A stretch of 64,000 bases of DNA from Symbiodinium sp. CCMP2592 (lineage: Eukaryota > Sar > Dinophyceae > Suessiales > Symbiodiniaceae). Shown here piece after piece: positions 24,640 to 34,932 of this stretch. A model generated the notes under the pieces. It had not been told where the DNA came from. It did not search any database and saw nothing but the letters and a program-made list of their open reading frames with translations. A program made the position numbers and the translations under genes. Position 1 is the first letter of the stretch. Each line of letters starts with the position of its first letter. Where the stretch lies: assembly GCA_905221615.1 (NCBI GenBank), contig CAJNDT010000935.1, forward strand, positions 1,084,478-1,148,477, read 5' to 3'.

Positions 24640-25270
24640 AGCTCTCCCTATGATGCCGGCGCAGCTTTGCTTCGACAGGGAGAACCAGTGGTGTCGACAG
24701 CGAGCCACAGGGCGAGCACAAATGTGACTGCTGCTCGTGTTGTGGCAACAACGGGCGCAACGCGAGCCTGAGATCGGGCGAGCAGTCTCACGAACTCAGC
24801 GGCCTGCGGAACACTCCCCCCAACCTCAATACCAAGCACAACTTGCCCTGTGCGGGTTCGGGGTAAGTCCGGGCCTTGGCGTGCTCGGCGACTTGCAAAG
24901 CTGCCAGCCTTTATCTCGGGGTGGCATCCCAGCAGCCGTCATGGGCGACACCAGGGTTGTGTTGACGACGAGCTGCACACCGCCCCATAAGGGCAGGCCG
25001 TTAGCAATGACTTCAATGCGCCGCTCGTCCTGCCGGAAGGGAACAACATTCAGGTCACGCACCAGGACATGAGCTGCAACAGTCGCCCCAGCCTCCCGCG
25101 CGCCGCAGCTCGCTCGAGGGACTTCCATGCGAGCGCAACACGACTGGGCCGCAAGGTCGTCACTGCATGCATCATGTGGTTGTGGCGGCAGGCCGCCGCG
25201 GAAGCATTGCTCGGAACAACGACGGTTGCAAGCTGGTCTCGTAGCTGGGCTTTACCGTCAAGACTCGGGC
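24640..25270 (-). mobile_element. Non-LTR retrotransposon fragment A (ORF2 3' end)
   Basis: Reading the minus strand from about 25170: a segment AREAGATVAAHVLVRDLNV is followed by RRIEVIANGLPLWGGVQLVV and TTLVSPM. After a frame change comes LGIEVGGSVPQAAEFVRLLA at about 24835-24780. This order is what I associate with the C-terminal part of a dinoflagellate LINE polyprotein, downstream of the reverse transcriptase. Several frame shifts and internal losses show it is inactive. Local GC content is high, as in the other fragments nearby. Confidence 0.7.
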
Positions 25271-25539
25271 CGAATAGGGTCCCGCCCGTGATTCAAACAA
25301 GGCCGCTGAGGATGCATCGAGTTCACGTTAAACATCCATGACGCAGTCTCAGTGCAACAGGCGCACAACCAAGGTCGTACCTTACGGCCGCAAGCTAACG
25401 AGTTTTGGCACGGGGATGTGCAAACAAAGGGGGCGGCTTGAGATTTTTTTTTTTTTGAATCGACTCTTTTGCACCTGCATGGTTTGGGTTCCTGCTGCAT
25501 GCTTTGTGCGCGGAGCAGCTGTCTACACTACGACACTTC

Positions 25540-26350
25540 ATCCCTATTGGCCGCGAAGCGGCAGACGGCTCGGCCCCGCCACATCCGCGAGGTCGAACAG
25601 TCGGTCCAGGCACGGGGCCGATGGTTGGCTCGCGTGGAGCGGTGCGGGCCAAGCTGACCCAAGCGCTGTGCTTGTGACGGCCTGTTGGACCATGTTGGAC
25701 CGACACTGCCAGCATGGCCCACCAACGCCTGGCCCATGCCGTCGATGCAGCACGTCGCATGGCTGGTGGCGCTCGTTGGGCACGGACGCGGACCAGATCC
25801 CGGAGCAGCTGCTGCGCACCGGCATTCCAGCGTCCCCCAACCTCGCTCCCCAACACGACGAGCTGGAGCTGTTGCGGGACGCCGGCGCTCAGCTCCGGGT
25901 AGGCGGCTCCCTTGCGGCGCTCCGCGACGCGCAGGGCTGCACCGTCATGCTCAGCTGCACAAGGCTGAGGCAAGCCCGTGCGCGACAGCGGCGAAACCAG
26001 CGTCGCGTCGCAGCAAAGAGCCCCTGCCAAGAGGCGTCGCGCCGTAGATGACGAGGTGCAGGCGGCGCCGGTCGTCGGAGCGGACGTTGGGTGCGGTTGT
26101 GTGCGCTAGCCGCTAGCCACTGCTGGGGCGCTCCACAATCTTTGCCCTGCGGGCCAATAGACCGGTGCGAGGGCAGGCCAAGGAATGGTCGCCGTAAGCA
26201 TCCACCTCGCCTCCGCCCCCGGGCGGGCCACAACAGTTGGCAACCTTGAAGCCACGTACCAAGACATGAGTTGTAATTTTTTCTTCGCGCCTTTTTACGA
26301 CTGCAAAGGTTGAGGAGTTCCCGGTCCCAGCGCAACCTAAGTGCAACCGC
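25540..26350 (-). mobile_element. Non-LTR retrotransposon fragment B (ORF2 3' end, most complete copy)
   Basis: In minus-strand order: GDHSLACPRTGLLARRAKIV (about 26200-26140), WLAASAHNR, then from 26030 GALCCDATLVSPLSRTGLPQ, GAALRVAERRKGAAYPELS, LVVLGSEVGGRWNAGAQQLL and ARRWWAML, and finally LFDLADVAGPSRLPLRG ending near 25545. The colinear series of motifs across at least three frames shows one element decayed by frameshifts. I read this from memory of dinoflagellate LINE proteins; a profile search would settle the exact clade. Confidence 0.75.
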
Positions 26351-26454
26351 TACTGGCTTGCTCCGCCACAATCCGCCACAGGGCAGGGGGGAACCTCTTA
26401 GGGCGCTTCCGCGAGGGGCGGTGCAGCTCAGGCCCCGGCCGGAGGCAACTCGAG

Positions 26455-26645
26455 CCATGAAGAAGCGAAGACTCGTTGTGCGGCGACTGCGCATCGCCCC
26501 GCTCGTCATCTACGGCGTCGCACCGTTGGGTGGAGCGCACTGCTGCGATGCGACCCTGGTGTCGCCTCTCACGTGCCGGGCGCACAAAATGGAGGAGTTC
26601 TGTGCGCCGCTTGTCGACGCAAACGCGCCACCCACCCCGAGCTCT
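26455..26645 (+). mobile_element. Non-LTR retrotransposon fragment C, opposite orientation
   Basis: On the plus strand LVIYGVAPLGGAHCCDATLV then SPLT repeats the CCDATLVSPL block of fragment B, which lies on the minus strand about 0.5 kb away. The two therefore form an imperfect inverted repeat of about 75 bases. The fragment is short and truncated at both ends. Confidence 0.6.
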
Positions 26646-26739
26646 TTGTTATCTTTGTTTTTTATTTTTGCATCTGTCGATAAGAATTGTCCTTTGTTTC
26701 CGTGAACAGCCACTCTCTCACCTACTTCGGCCCGCTAGC

Positions 26740-26830
26740 GGACCGCTCACCGTCGAAGCGGCAGGGTGCTGGGCCCCGCCGCATCGGCGAGGTCCAACAC
26801 AAACTTGAGGGCCGGAGCATGGCCGGAGCG
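26740..26830 (-). mobile_element. Non-LTR retrotransposon fragment D, extreme 3' end
   Basis: The minus strand reads FVLDLADAAGPSTLPLRR, a near copy of the end of fragment B (LFDLADVAGPSRLPLRG). The nucleotide sequence around CGGCAGGGTGCTGGGCCCCG is also shared. Upstream sequence to about 27.2 kb stays GC-rich but I cannot align it, so only the terminal tens of codons are called. Confidence 0.5.
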
Positions 26831-27299
26831 TCTGCCGAGGCGCGAGGCTGCGAGCGGCGTGCACGCCCTGCGCGTGCTCGGTTGCGAAATTGTGTGGGCG
26901 GTGCAATACTGATGCTGTCTCGTTGCCCTCCGCGCGCACAGAGCCCCGCCGGCTGCGCAAGCCCCTGCAACAGCAGCATAGGCCTGCCGCTGGTGGAACA
27001 TGCTTTGTTGCATGCTTCCCATGGCCGTCCAGCAGGCCGTTGGCCACGCAGCGATACTGCCGAAACCGGCACATGCCGATGATTGCCGATGTCCTGGCCC
27101 TCGATGGGCTGGATGGGCCGAACCGCCAGCGGCTGCGATATTCAACCTGTTGCTGGAAGCTCGCTGGCCGTGGACCCCGGATAACACGTCCACGGACGCC
27201 TGCTGCTGGGTTCGTCCCGGGCACCGAGGCACCCGATCTGGGTCCAATGGCAAAAACAACCACAACGTTCAGGCACACTCTGCAGCCATGCTGGCAGCA

Positions 27300-27835
27300 G
27301 CTCCCGCCAAGGACTAAATGTGTGACAAGACCAGATCTGGGCAGAGACCGGAAAGCTAGGCTGTTGCAACACGTCAGAAACAACTGACACATCCAGACTG
27401 GCAAAGGGCGTTCGCAGTCGAGCCCCTGAGGGTGGTGTTCTTTTGCATCGTGAAGGGTGCTTGGTTGGGTTGTCACGCGGCCTTGCTGATAGACAGTGGC
27501 GATGCGTTGATCTTCGAGCGCTAGCTAGCATGCTTCCCTTGTTGACCTGCCAAGCTGGTCAATCGGTCATCCCATCGTGTTGCAAAACGTGCGTGCCATG
27601 CCTCTTATGAGCCCAGGCGTAGCTGAGGTTTGTCCGGTACCTCAGCCTGTGAAATGAACACGAAGCTGTGGTGCCGAAGCCAAATCATCCGCCAGGCCCC
27701 GAACACGAGATGGTGGGCCGATGTCGAAGAAAAACACCACCTTTTGACTGGATCCAGTATTAGAAGGGTTGGCCATGATGTCTATGACTAGGAGTGCGCG
27801 ATCACAAGAGCATATCGCGCCATAGCACGCACCAT
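27300..27835. other. No supported gene
   Basis: Transition from the GC-rich retroelement cluster to lower-GC sequence. No domain, repeat or exon is visible. Confidence 0.25.
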
Positions 27836-27837
27836 CT

Positions 27838-28300
27838 TGCAGCTGGGCAAGCTGCTGTTCGGTCAACTTGGACAAGCCCTGCAGCCGTCAGGGTGCAGCA
27901 GCACAACGGCGTCCACAATGGCGCGGAAGTTCAGGCTTGCAGCAGCATGCAGCGGCTTCCCGCATCCAGTCGCTTCCTTCAAACACCATCGATCTCGCGG
28001 TAGTTTTGCTGTGCTGTCCGAATCTTCTTGGGGTGCCGGGCGGGCCAACAAGCTCGCCTTCTGACGGATGCGGCGTGCGAATGGTAAGGCAACGACGCTT
28101 CGCGGCTCATACAGGTCTGCCTGGCTTACACGTTCAACAAATTTTCCGCACTTGCCACGACTTGATTCGCTCGTTGAGACCATACTGATAAACAGGGTGG
28201 TAGTTTGCGGCCTGTGAAGCCAGGCGAGCATGTCCGATCGAAGCATCGATTGCCCAGGTCGGACGGGTGGGTTGCGCGCTGATATGAAATTCAAGGATAT
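27838..28300 (-). CDS. Possible exons of an unidentified minus-strand gene
   Basis: A short segment LSKLTEQQLAQLQD (about 27880-27838) is flanked by an acceptor-like CTGCAG and a donor GGTGCGTG, as expected of a small exon. Upstream on the same strand, about 27980-27900, a frame reads TGCGKPLHAAASLNFRAIVD. The GKPLHAAA part resembles an ankyrin helix pair, but a single degenerate repeat is weak. This is the right-most minus-strand coding trace I can defend. Confidence 0.3.
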
Positions 28301-28843
28301 TGATGGCGCCGGCAAGCCAAAAACACCGCTTCGAGGACGTCAACCGCTGTTTATTGTTGCCTGGCCCCGTGTTTGCGTTTGATGCCACATGCATCCACAT
28401 GCCTCAATCGTTTCCCTCCCGTTGTCCGGTGCGGCCAGGCTCAACCTGTAGCCAATTTCCAACTGAACTGAACTGAACTTTTGCCACACGCACCAAACGG
28501 GACTGGCACTTACGATGCGGTCGCAATGGATCATCCTGCGATTACAATTAATCATACTCAATCCGTGGCGATGAAATGCCCGCGTCCGTACATCTTCAAT
28601 GCTATTTCGCAGTGCGTGATTATTTGCTATGCCATCTTGGTCGCCTCATTCGCCTAGCTACCAATACCACCGCGAAGCTTCACGCATGCACCAACCGACT
28701 GCGACCGCCCGTACATGCACGTTGGCGTCAATCACCGCCTGCCGGCGTGTACCTCCGTGTCGCATGTGAACTGAATATCGGTTGATGATGCTGATGGATC
28801 AAAGTAACAAAACTGGGGAATCACGCCTTCTCAGACGTCATTC

Positions 28844-29041
28844 CTAGAAAGTCTGAGCGCGTACCCGCAGGAAGCTGCCCCCGCATGTGAGGTCCACGTG
28901 CAGTTGGTGTTGCAGAATTTCGTCGTAAGGGTCGCGTCTTTTGCCCCACGAGTGCAGAGTCAGATAATGCCGCCACATCCCGTGCTCCGCCCACGATTTC
29001 ACATCAAGCTCTTCGAGGTTGAAAATTTGCAACAAAGGCAT
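28844..29041 (-). CDS. Small unidentified ORF of 65 codons
   Basis: It starts with ATG at 29041 and ends with TAG, reading MPLLQIFNLEELDVKSWAEH and then many aromatic and charged residues. Composition is protein-like but I recognise no family. It may be one exon of the minus-strand block or chance. Confidence 0.2.
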   Translation of the reverse strand: MPLLQIFNLEELDVKSWAEHGMWRHYLTLHSWGKRRDPYDEILQHQLHVDLTCGGSFLRVRAQTF

Positions 29042-29049
29042 TCGTCACC

Positions 29050-30570
29050 AGAATGAGCTGCGTCCACGATGCCGAGACCAGTGCTATGAAGGCAAGGCCC
29101 ATCGAGTTTATCACGAGTTGCTTGCCTGCTCGCGATGCGGTTCTGCCACGCAAGCTTCTGTCATTCTCGCCTGACGCAAATTCTGCAATATGTTCACACA
29201 ATGGCGTTTTGCTTGTGGTTAATACACATCTTACTTGTGCTGCGCCTGGCGTGGTGAAAATGTTTTACCCGTAGATGTGATCGCGACGGATTCTTTGATT
29301 CATTCGCTTGTGCGGTGGCGTACCTGGATGATGTTGGATGTTTCGTTCTTTCAAGCGCTTCGTCGTTGAACTGTCGTCCGGTTTTACTCTTCTAAACTTC
29401 GTTATAGTCTTCTCGATCGCCGCTGTCACGCTCGGCCAAGCAAAGTACCGGCTACATGCGTCCGAAGCGTCAACAACACGTGTACGGTTGCCACCCCAAA
29501 GGCTTGATGGCACGAACACCAAGCTAACAGCTGCCAACCGCGTCAGGCATCACATCATCCCCACACAAAAGTTTGGGTTGAGTGCACTCGCGTGGGAGAA
29601 AATCATGCACATGACTCTCCATGCAGATGATGGTACTTCGAAAGCACATGCTCATAGCCAAGCTTTTTCCAAATGAATGTGTTGGTCACACCGTGCCATG
29701 CAGAAAGACTACTCTCTGTGCTCACAGTTTCCACGAATCTTGAGGCTGCGTCCTCTGCCACAATCAGAAAACTAGATTGTCGTCGGGATCCAAGCGTACC
29801 AACTGCAGCAATTGCTTGATCTTCCTGCATGCAGACACAACACTTGCAACCTGTTGTCATAACTTCTTGGATGATGAACAGCTGCCTGCCAGTGGGACAA
29901 GTCACAGCCGAAGTCCTGAGTCAAACATGTAGTCGTGTTAGGAAGACGGCACGCAGCCCAATCGCAGAGAGCAGCACTGCATCTGGTTTGTTTGTTGCAC
30001 ATGCCACTTCCTCAGCAGATCAGCATGACATATCCGCCAACATCAAGCAACGGCAGTTACAAAAATAATGCCGTTAAGAACTGTCAGCCGTTGTTTGTTG
30101 TTTTCGTGCGTTCACCACCATAAACAAATGCTCAAAATGGTTACATGACGTCAATGTCGAGCATCCAGGCCATGGCCTAGGTCGAGCGTTAGATCTTCAC
30201 TTACACTGCCTATGTCGAGAACAGCACTGCAAGCAAATTGCTGAAAGTGCTGGGGACGACGCACCGAGGCATTGTCGCGATGTCCGGCAACACTGCGATG
30301 CGAAACGACGCTAACTCTTCACTACATGGATCCGAACTGCGGTCGTCTTTGGGATTGCAAATGCCCTTGCATGCACCCAACTCGACGTCATCGATCATCG
30401 CAAATCCATTTCCGGGCTGCCAAACAAAACTTTTGGCGTTGTGCTGTCAAAGGCCGCACAAGGAGTGAACAAAACGATTGGGCAGGCTTGCACGGAACAC
30501 GGCCCTGTGGGTCAACGGAAATATACGTTCTACACACCGTTGTGCACCAACAGACTCAACTTGCTCCAAG
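29050..30570. other. Strand-switch spacer, no supported gene
   Basis: Left of here all supported genes are on the minus strand; right of 32 kb all are on the plus strand. The spacer becomes AT-rich toward its right end. I find no tandem repeat, tRNA-like sequence or transposon motif. Confidence 0.35.
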
Positions 30571-30578
30571 TTCAACAT

Positions 30579-31152
30579 GATGTTCAATTCGGAAAATTTG
30601 ATATTTCTTTCAAGCTCTGAATTCATAATGCTTTTACATTGGCAGTTTTTGCATCAGAGCTCTCAAAGCAAGATATCTGCGTACACTGAAAAGCTATGTT
30701 GCACTGTTTGGTCAGCTTGGCAAGCACACAGCAAAGCTGTGCGAACATGTGCATGTAAAAATCGGAAACCTTCAAGAAAAGAACAGTTTTCTGATTATTT
30801 TTCCATCCGCATTGGCAAACAAGAGGTTCGACAAATTAAATTGCTCAGTGAAAGTGATAAATCTGACTTGAGCATTCATGATCGAAACATGCAATGTTTT
30901 CACGCGAATTGTGTTCTCGCTGTTCCGTCTAAAGTCTTGGCTTCTGGCAGGTTGTTCTTTGATTGTAACCATCGATTTTTAATGCAAACTCAAAAAACTT
31001 TGCTTCGCATTGCAAGACATGATGAATTAAGCAACGTTTTTTGTAGAAATCCGAGAAAACAGTCGCTGCGGCTTTCTGCAGCAGCAGAATCCAGTATCCG
31101 CAATTTGATGGTTGCCAATTTTAGATGGCTCCAAAAAACAGAGTCACCGTGA
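30579..31152 (+). CDS. AT-rich orphan ORF, about 190 codons
   Basis: An ATG at 30579 opens a plus-strand frame that ends with TGA at 31152. It is rich in Ser, Lys, Asn and Phe, contains a Cys/His-poor basic middle (CACKNRKPSRKEQF), and matches no family I know. The region is about 35-40 percent GC, well below its surroundings, so a frame this long is less likely to be chance than in GC-rich DNA, where stops are rarer. Still, no domain or splice evidence supports it. Confidence 0.3.
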
Positions 31153-31985
31153 CCTCACCAAGTTCTTTCACGGATCTCACTGCATTCCACAAACCATGCA
31201 GTCCAGTACCAGCAATTTCGAGGCATGGCTGGCAACACAACTGGAAGCAATCCAGTTCCTCGAGTATTGCAGTAGTGAGACACTAGTGTGTTGCCCACAC
31301 TCCGTGAATTCATGAACCCGGTCCACAACATACAAGTCAACCGCTCCGTAGAGCCTGCACAGATTGTAGCCGTGAAGGAAGGGATCTAGCTCGGCATAAC
31401 AATCGTCCGGAAACTTTTTTACTGCCGCAACTTTGCTTTAACAGTGGCCTCTCAAACGGCTTAAACAGGTGTTCTTAAAAAGCATGAGCAACACGGAACA
31501 GGAAAAATCCTGTCAGATTGGGTTGCCCACATCTGGAGAATTTTACAAAGGCGGCCGCTATGAACGGAGCTTGTCAGGTTGGTGAAAGCGACGTTAGTTT
31601 CCGAGACCTCTAGGACCTTTGGGGCCTCTGGACCTCTTGCACACAGCACACGCTCCACAGCAATGCTTCAAATCAATAACTGGAAGCTTAGAAAGTCACA
31701 CAACCCTCTGGACCGTAAATTTCTAGACTCGGTCCTGTTCTCCTTTCGAAGACTACGCCACAGACAAAGTCCTGCGCGTTCGTTCCTCAATCTGCGCATC
31801 CAGAAGCAAAGGCGGTTCTAAAAGATCCCGTGGCAAAGCTTCAAGCGTACCTGACCGCTTATAAATTCATCCGAGTCGTAGCGTGGCCAAAGCACCTCTG
31901 GAAAGACTCTCGGATGGTGTGGTGTAACTTTAACTTAAAGTCACACGTTTGTGAATGATCGTGGCTAGATGTTCAGTTTCAACCA
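31153..31985. other. No supported gene
   Basis: Low-GC sequence with only short frames on either strand. No repeat or motif stands out. Confidence 0.3.
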
Positions 31986-31989
31986 CGAT

Positions 31990-33444
31990 TTTTAAAGCTT
32001 TTTGTGCATTATGAAGGGCCTGCAAGTGCTCTTGGTGTTGGAAGTTGTGGTGCAAGCCAGGTACAAGGCGTGTCATCGCTCATTGAGTTTTGTACCCATC
32101 CTAGCTTTGTAACCGCGGAGTCTGACCACTCTGTCTTTGTTCTTCTGGCAAGTGAATGTAGATGGGACTTCATGAGGAGGCATTGATGCAAAGAGCTTGG
32201 TCTGTTATGTGGCCGCGTTGTGCTTGCCTGCAGTGGTTTTGGAGTTTTGGAGCGACGAGTTTAGCGCACAAGTTCCATGCCTTGACCCATGTTTTTCGCT
32301 TGGAACAATTCAATGGCTCAGCATTGGATTCATTTTGCAGACAGATTGTTAGTGTCTTTTTGGACACCGATGAGCAATCCATACAAGTGTGTTGAAATCT
32401 TTGCCGAGTGCCAAGCTAGATTCCAATCAGGTTATCTTTGAAGACTTGCCTGGCGGGCCATCCAACAACCCGATGGATTTAAGTGACAATGTGAAAATGC
32501 ATTTGATCTTTTAATCAATCCAGATGACCCTAAGGAATCTGCGCGGGTTGACGAAATCTTTGAAGAACCACCTGAGCACCGTCCAACACTTTAAGAACAT
32601 GCTCAGTTTTCCAGGTGTGCACCACATCTTGGACAATGCAGTGAACGGCTGCGAAGTTGTGCAGGTTTTTGCGTAACTTTGAGATCCAAGACATGCTTCT
32701 GGAACGTTGCTTTGGTGGTTCTGTCCAGTTGCAGTTCAGAAAGAAGCATCGGTAATTCAAAGGAAACATCTGTTCTGGAAGGTGGGGTATTGTTGCTTTC
32801 AGTGTGCCACTTCTTTTATCTGTGGAGCCAGCTCTAAGTGGAGATGGAACAAGACTCGATATTGCAAGATGCGAATGCAAGGACGGCTGCTTGGAGGAAG
32901 TGGACAAAGCGACAGAGTCAGCTTTTTTCTGGGCATGGCTTCGGGTTGTTGATATGTTGGTTTGAGCAATCCGAAAACAACAGGCTTGAAGGCTCCGTGC
33001 CATTGGAAGTTGCTTCGGAAATCACGCAGCATGGTAAATTTCCCTCGAGCCGTTCGGAGGCGCTGGATGTCGTCCCATGCAAGGCTTGAGAGCTGCGGAC
33101 TTAGCAGTGGGCACCATTTGCGACAATTCAGCAGTTGAGCTCTTGCAGGGGCTTCCAGGGAACATATCGGCAGCAGACAGAGCAGCACTACTAGCAGTTT
33201 GATGCCTCACTTGTGCCTTTACTTGGCTTTGAAGCTGACTGCTCTGGAAGAATGGCCTTGGAAGATGTGTGGTCTGGGGCACCTAGACACTGAGAGTGCA
33301 CATGAGGTTCTTCGTCAGGCTCTGGCCACTCCTCATACGAGGCTTTCTGCGTTGAAAGGGCCGTTGCGTCCCTTGTGTGTTCGATGGTTGGGAGGTGAAA
33401 GCTTGTGCTGGCTGACGGCATGTCTCCATTACTGTCCCTTGTAG
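31990..33444 (+). CDS. Module 1 transposase-like gene, N-terminal part, split or decayed
   Basis: A chain of short plus-strand frames with protein-like content: about 31996-32185 (HYEGPASALGVGSCGASQVQ), 32524-32691 (LKNHLSTVQHFKNMLSFPG), about 32840-32966 (LDIARCECKDGCLEEVD), 33077-33202 (DLAVGTICDNSAVELLQG) and 33202-33444 (KLTALEEWPWKMCGLGHL). Frame changes between them fit either short introns or frameshift decay; I could not find a convincing splice pair at every junction. They lead directly into the longer ORFs at 33.4-36.2 kb, and I treat them as the same gene. By position they correspond to the catalytic and insertion regions of the protein encoded at 46.7-49.3 kb, but I could not find the two catalytic aspartates here. 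Confidence 0.4.
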
Positions 33445-34820
33445 CTTCGCTGCGATTCATTCCGATCAATGAGAGGCCAGCAGAGGCACTGCCTCGCCAG
33501 ACGAAGTTGCACGGTCGAAGTCGCCCCTGTCATTCAGTTGCTCTGATGTCATTGAAGCAAAGAATGCCCGAAATCAAGGCTTTGTTTGAAGACAGACCCC
33601 AGGCATTGCATGACATGGCACAGTTGTGTCACGAGATTCGCAACAACCGGTTGAGTGTTCATGGCGTTGGTCTGCAGAACCACTCCACCCTGCAAGGATT
33701 GAGACGCCGGAACTGTCAGCGATATCCCTTGATGGCTAAGGTGATTTATCATGCTGATGCTCCCACGTTGTATTCCAATCAGGCTCCAGAGCTTGCCATG
33801 CGTCCCGGTCCCGGTGTGAATTGCCGCGTGCACCTGCGCCCAATGATCGAGGCGACAGTGGACCTGGACCAGAGAATGGCGATGATGGCCCAGGGGACGA
33901 TGATTGTGCCGGTCTTGATGCCGGCGACGACGACGACTCCGATGCAGGAAGTTCTACAGGAGGTCCCCGGGAACTTGCAGCTGTAGTGGAGAGACATGAG
34001 GGCGACACGACGGGCATTGTTCCAGTGCTGCAACGTCAGACAGCTGAGTCCAAGCTGTTGCTGCATGCACTGATGCTGAGCAGGTTATGTGGTCTTATGA
34101 AAGATGAAGATCATTTCTTTTCACTTCCATATCCTGCCAAAGCCATGCGAACCCTGGCTACTGCTTTGAGGATGGTTCAGCAGCCAGGCTATCAGCCTGG
34201 TAATGATATCAATTTGGATGCGGAACTGGGGATTCGCCCACGAAGAGGCACGGAACTGCCGATCGAGGCGACACTTGCCCACAGGAAAGAGCTTACTGTT
34301 GCAGCACGATCCACGATGTTCTTCAAGGTTGTGAGGTCCAATCCCGGGTCCCTCAAGCGGCACAAAGTGGAGAATGAGATCGGCTTCACAGCAGCCGACA
34401 TCGTCGTGGCACCTCGCAGGCTGTGTTGCATCCAGTCGTCTCAGAGGCGGGTCGCTGTTGGAGCCACGTCCCTGCAGCTTCCTGCGCGGACACGGGAATC
34501 GATGGCTGGAAACAGTGTGATCATCAGCTTTTCAGCCTTGGAGTGTGAGCAGCTGGCCGAGCTCCGTGTGTGGGAGACGAAAGATGGCATCCAATGTTTC
34601 GTCAAGACTGACCAGTTACCAGAGTCAGAAAAGTGGTCACGTGACAGACAGGAAGCAGCAGGCATCCTTCTAAGCGAGTTGGTTGAGAATGCTGCTGGTG
34701 TGCGGGACACATTCTGGCGACTTGCCGGTGAAAGAAAGGAGCTTTTACAGCTTTTTCACGAGCGTGGTTGGGTGGAGAAGCGACAGGCACATATGCAACC
34801 TGTGACACAAAACTCGTTCT
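33445..34820 (+). CDS. Module 1 transposase-like gene, middle part
   Basis: Two plus-strand frames overlap. The first (open from 33405) carries FIPINERPAEALPRQTKLHG and SLKQRMPEIKALFEDRP. This sits where the module 2 protein has IEARHASIRRHVKLFSNQ, an acidic-plus-His/Arg block that could supply the third catalytic acid of an RNase H-fold transposase (inference). The second frame, from about 33821, has an acidic linker (NGDDGPGDDDCAGLDAGDDD) and then a domain of about 300 residues with FFSLPYPAKAMRTLATAL and FFKVVRSNPGSLKRHKVENE. The switch of frame between 33757 and 33986 has no obvious intron of normal size, so it may be a frameshift. The 3' end meets a small intron with telomere-like repeats. 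Confidence 0.5.
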
Positions 34821-34837
34821 TGAGATTTTCGGGCCCC

Positions 34838-34905
34838 CAAACCCTAAACCCCTACACCCCAAGATTTGTGTGGGTGGGAGTTTAGGGGTTTAGGATTTAG
34901 GAGTG
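34838..34905. repeat. Telomere-like repeats in inverted arrangement inside an intron
   Basis: CCAAACCCTAAACCCCTACA is followed about 15 bases later by GTTTAGGGGTTTAGGATTTA. The left arm is CCCTAAA-type and the right arm TTTAGGG-type, so the intron can fold back on itself. Dinoflagellate telomeres are reported to be of the TTTAGGG type, which makes this an interstitial, degenerate telomere-like patch. Confidence 0.7.
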
Positions 34906-34932
34906 ATAGCTTGTTCTGGTCTGTTTTGCAGG

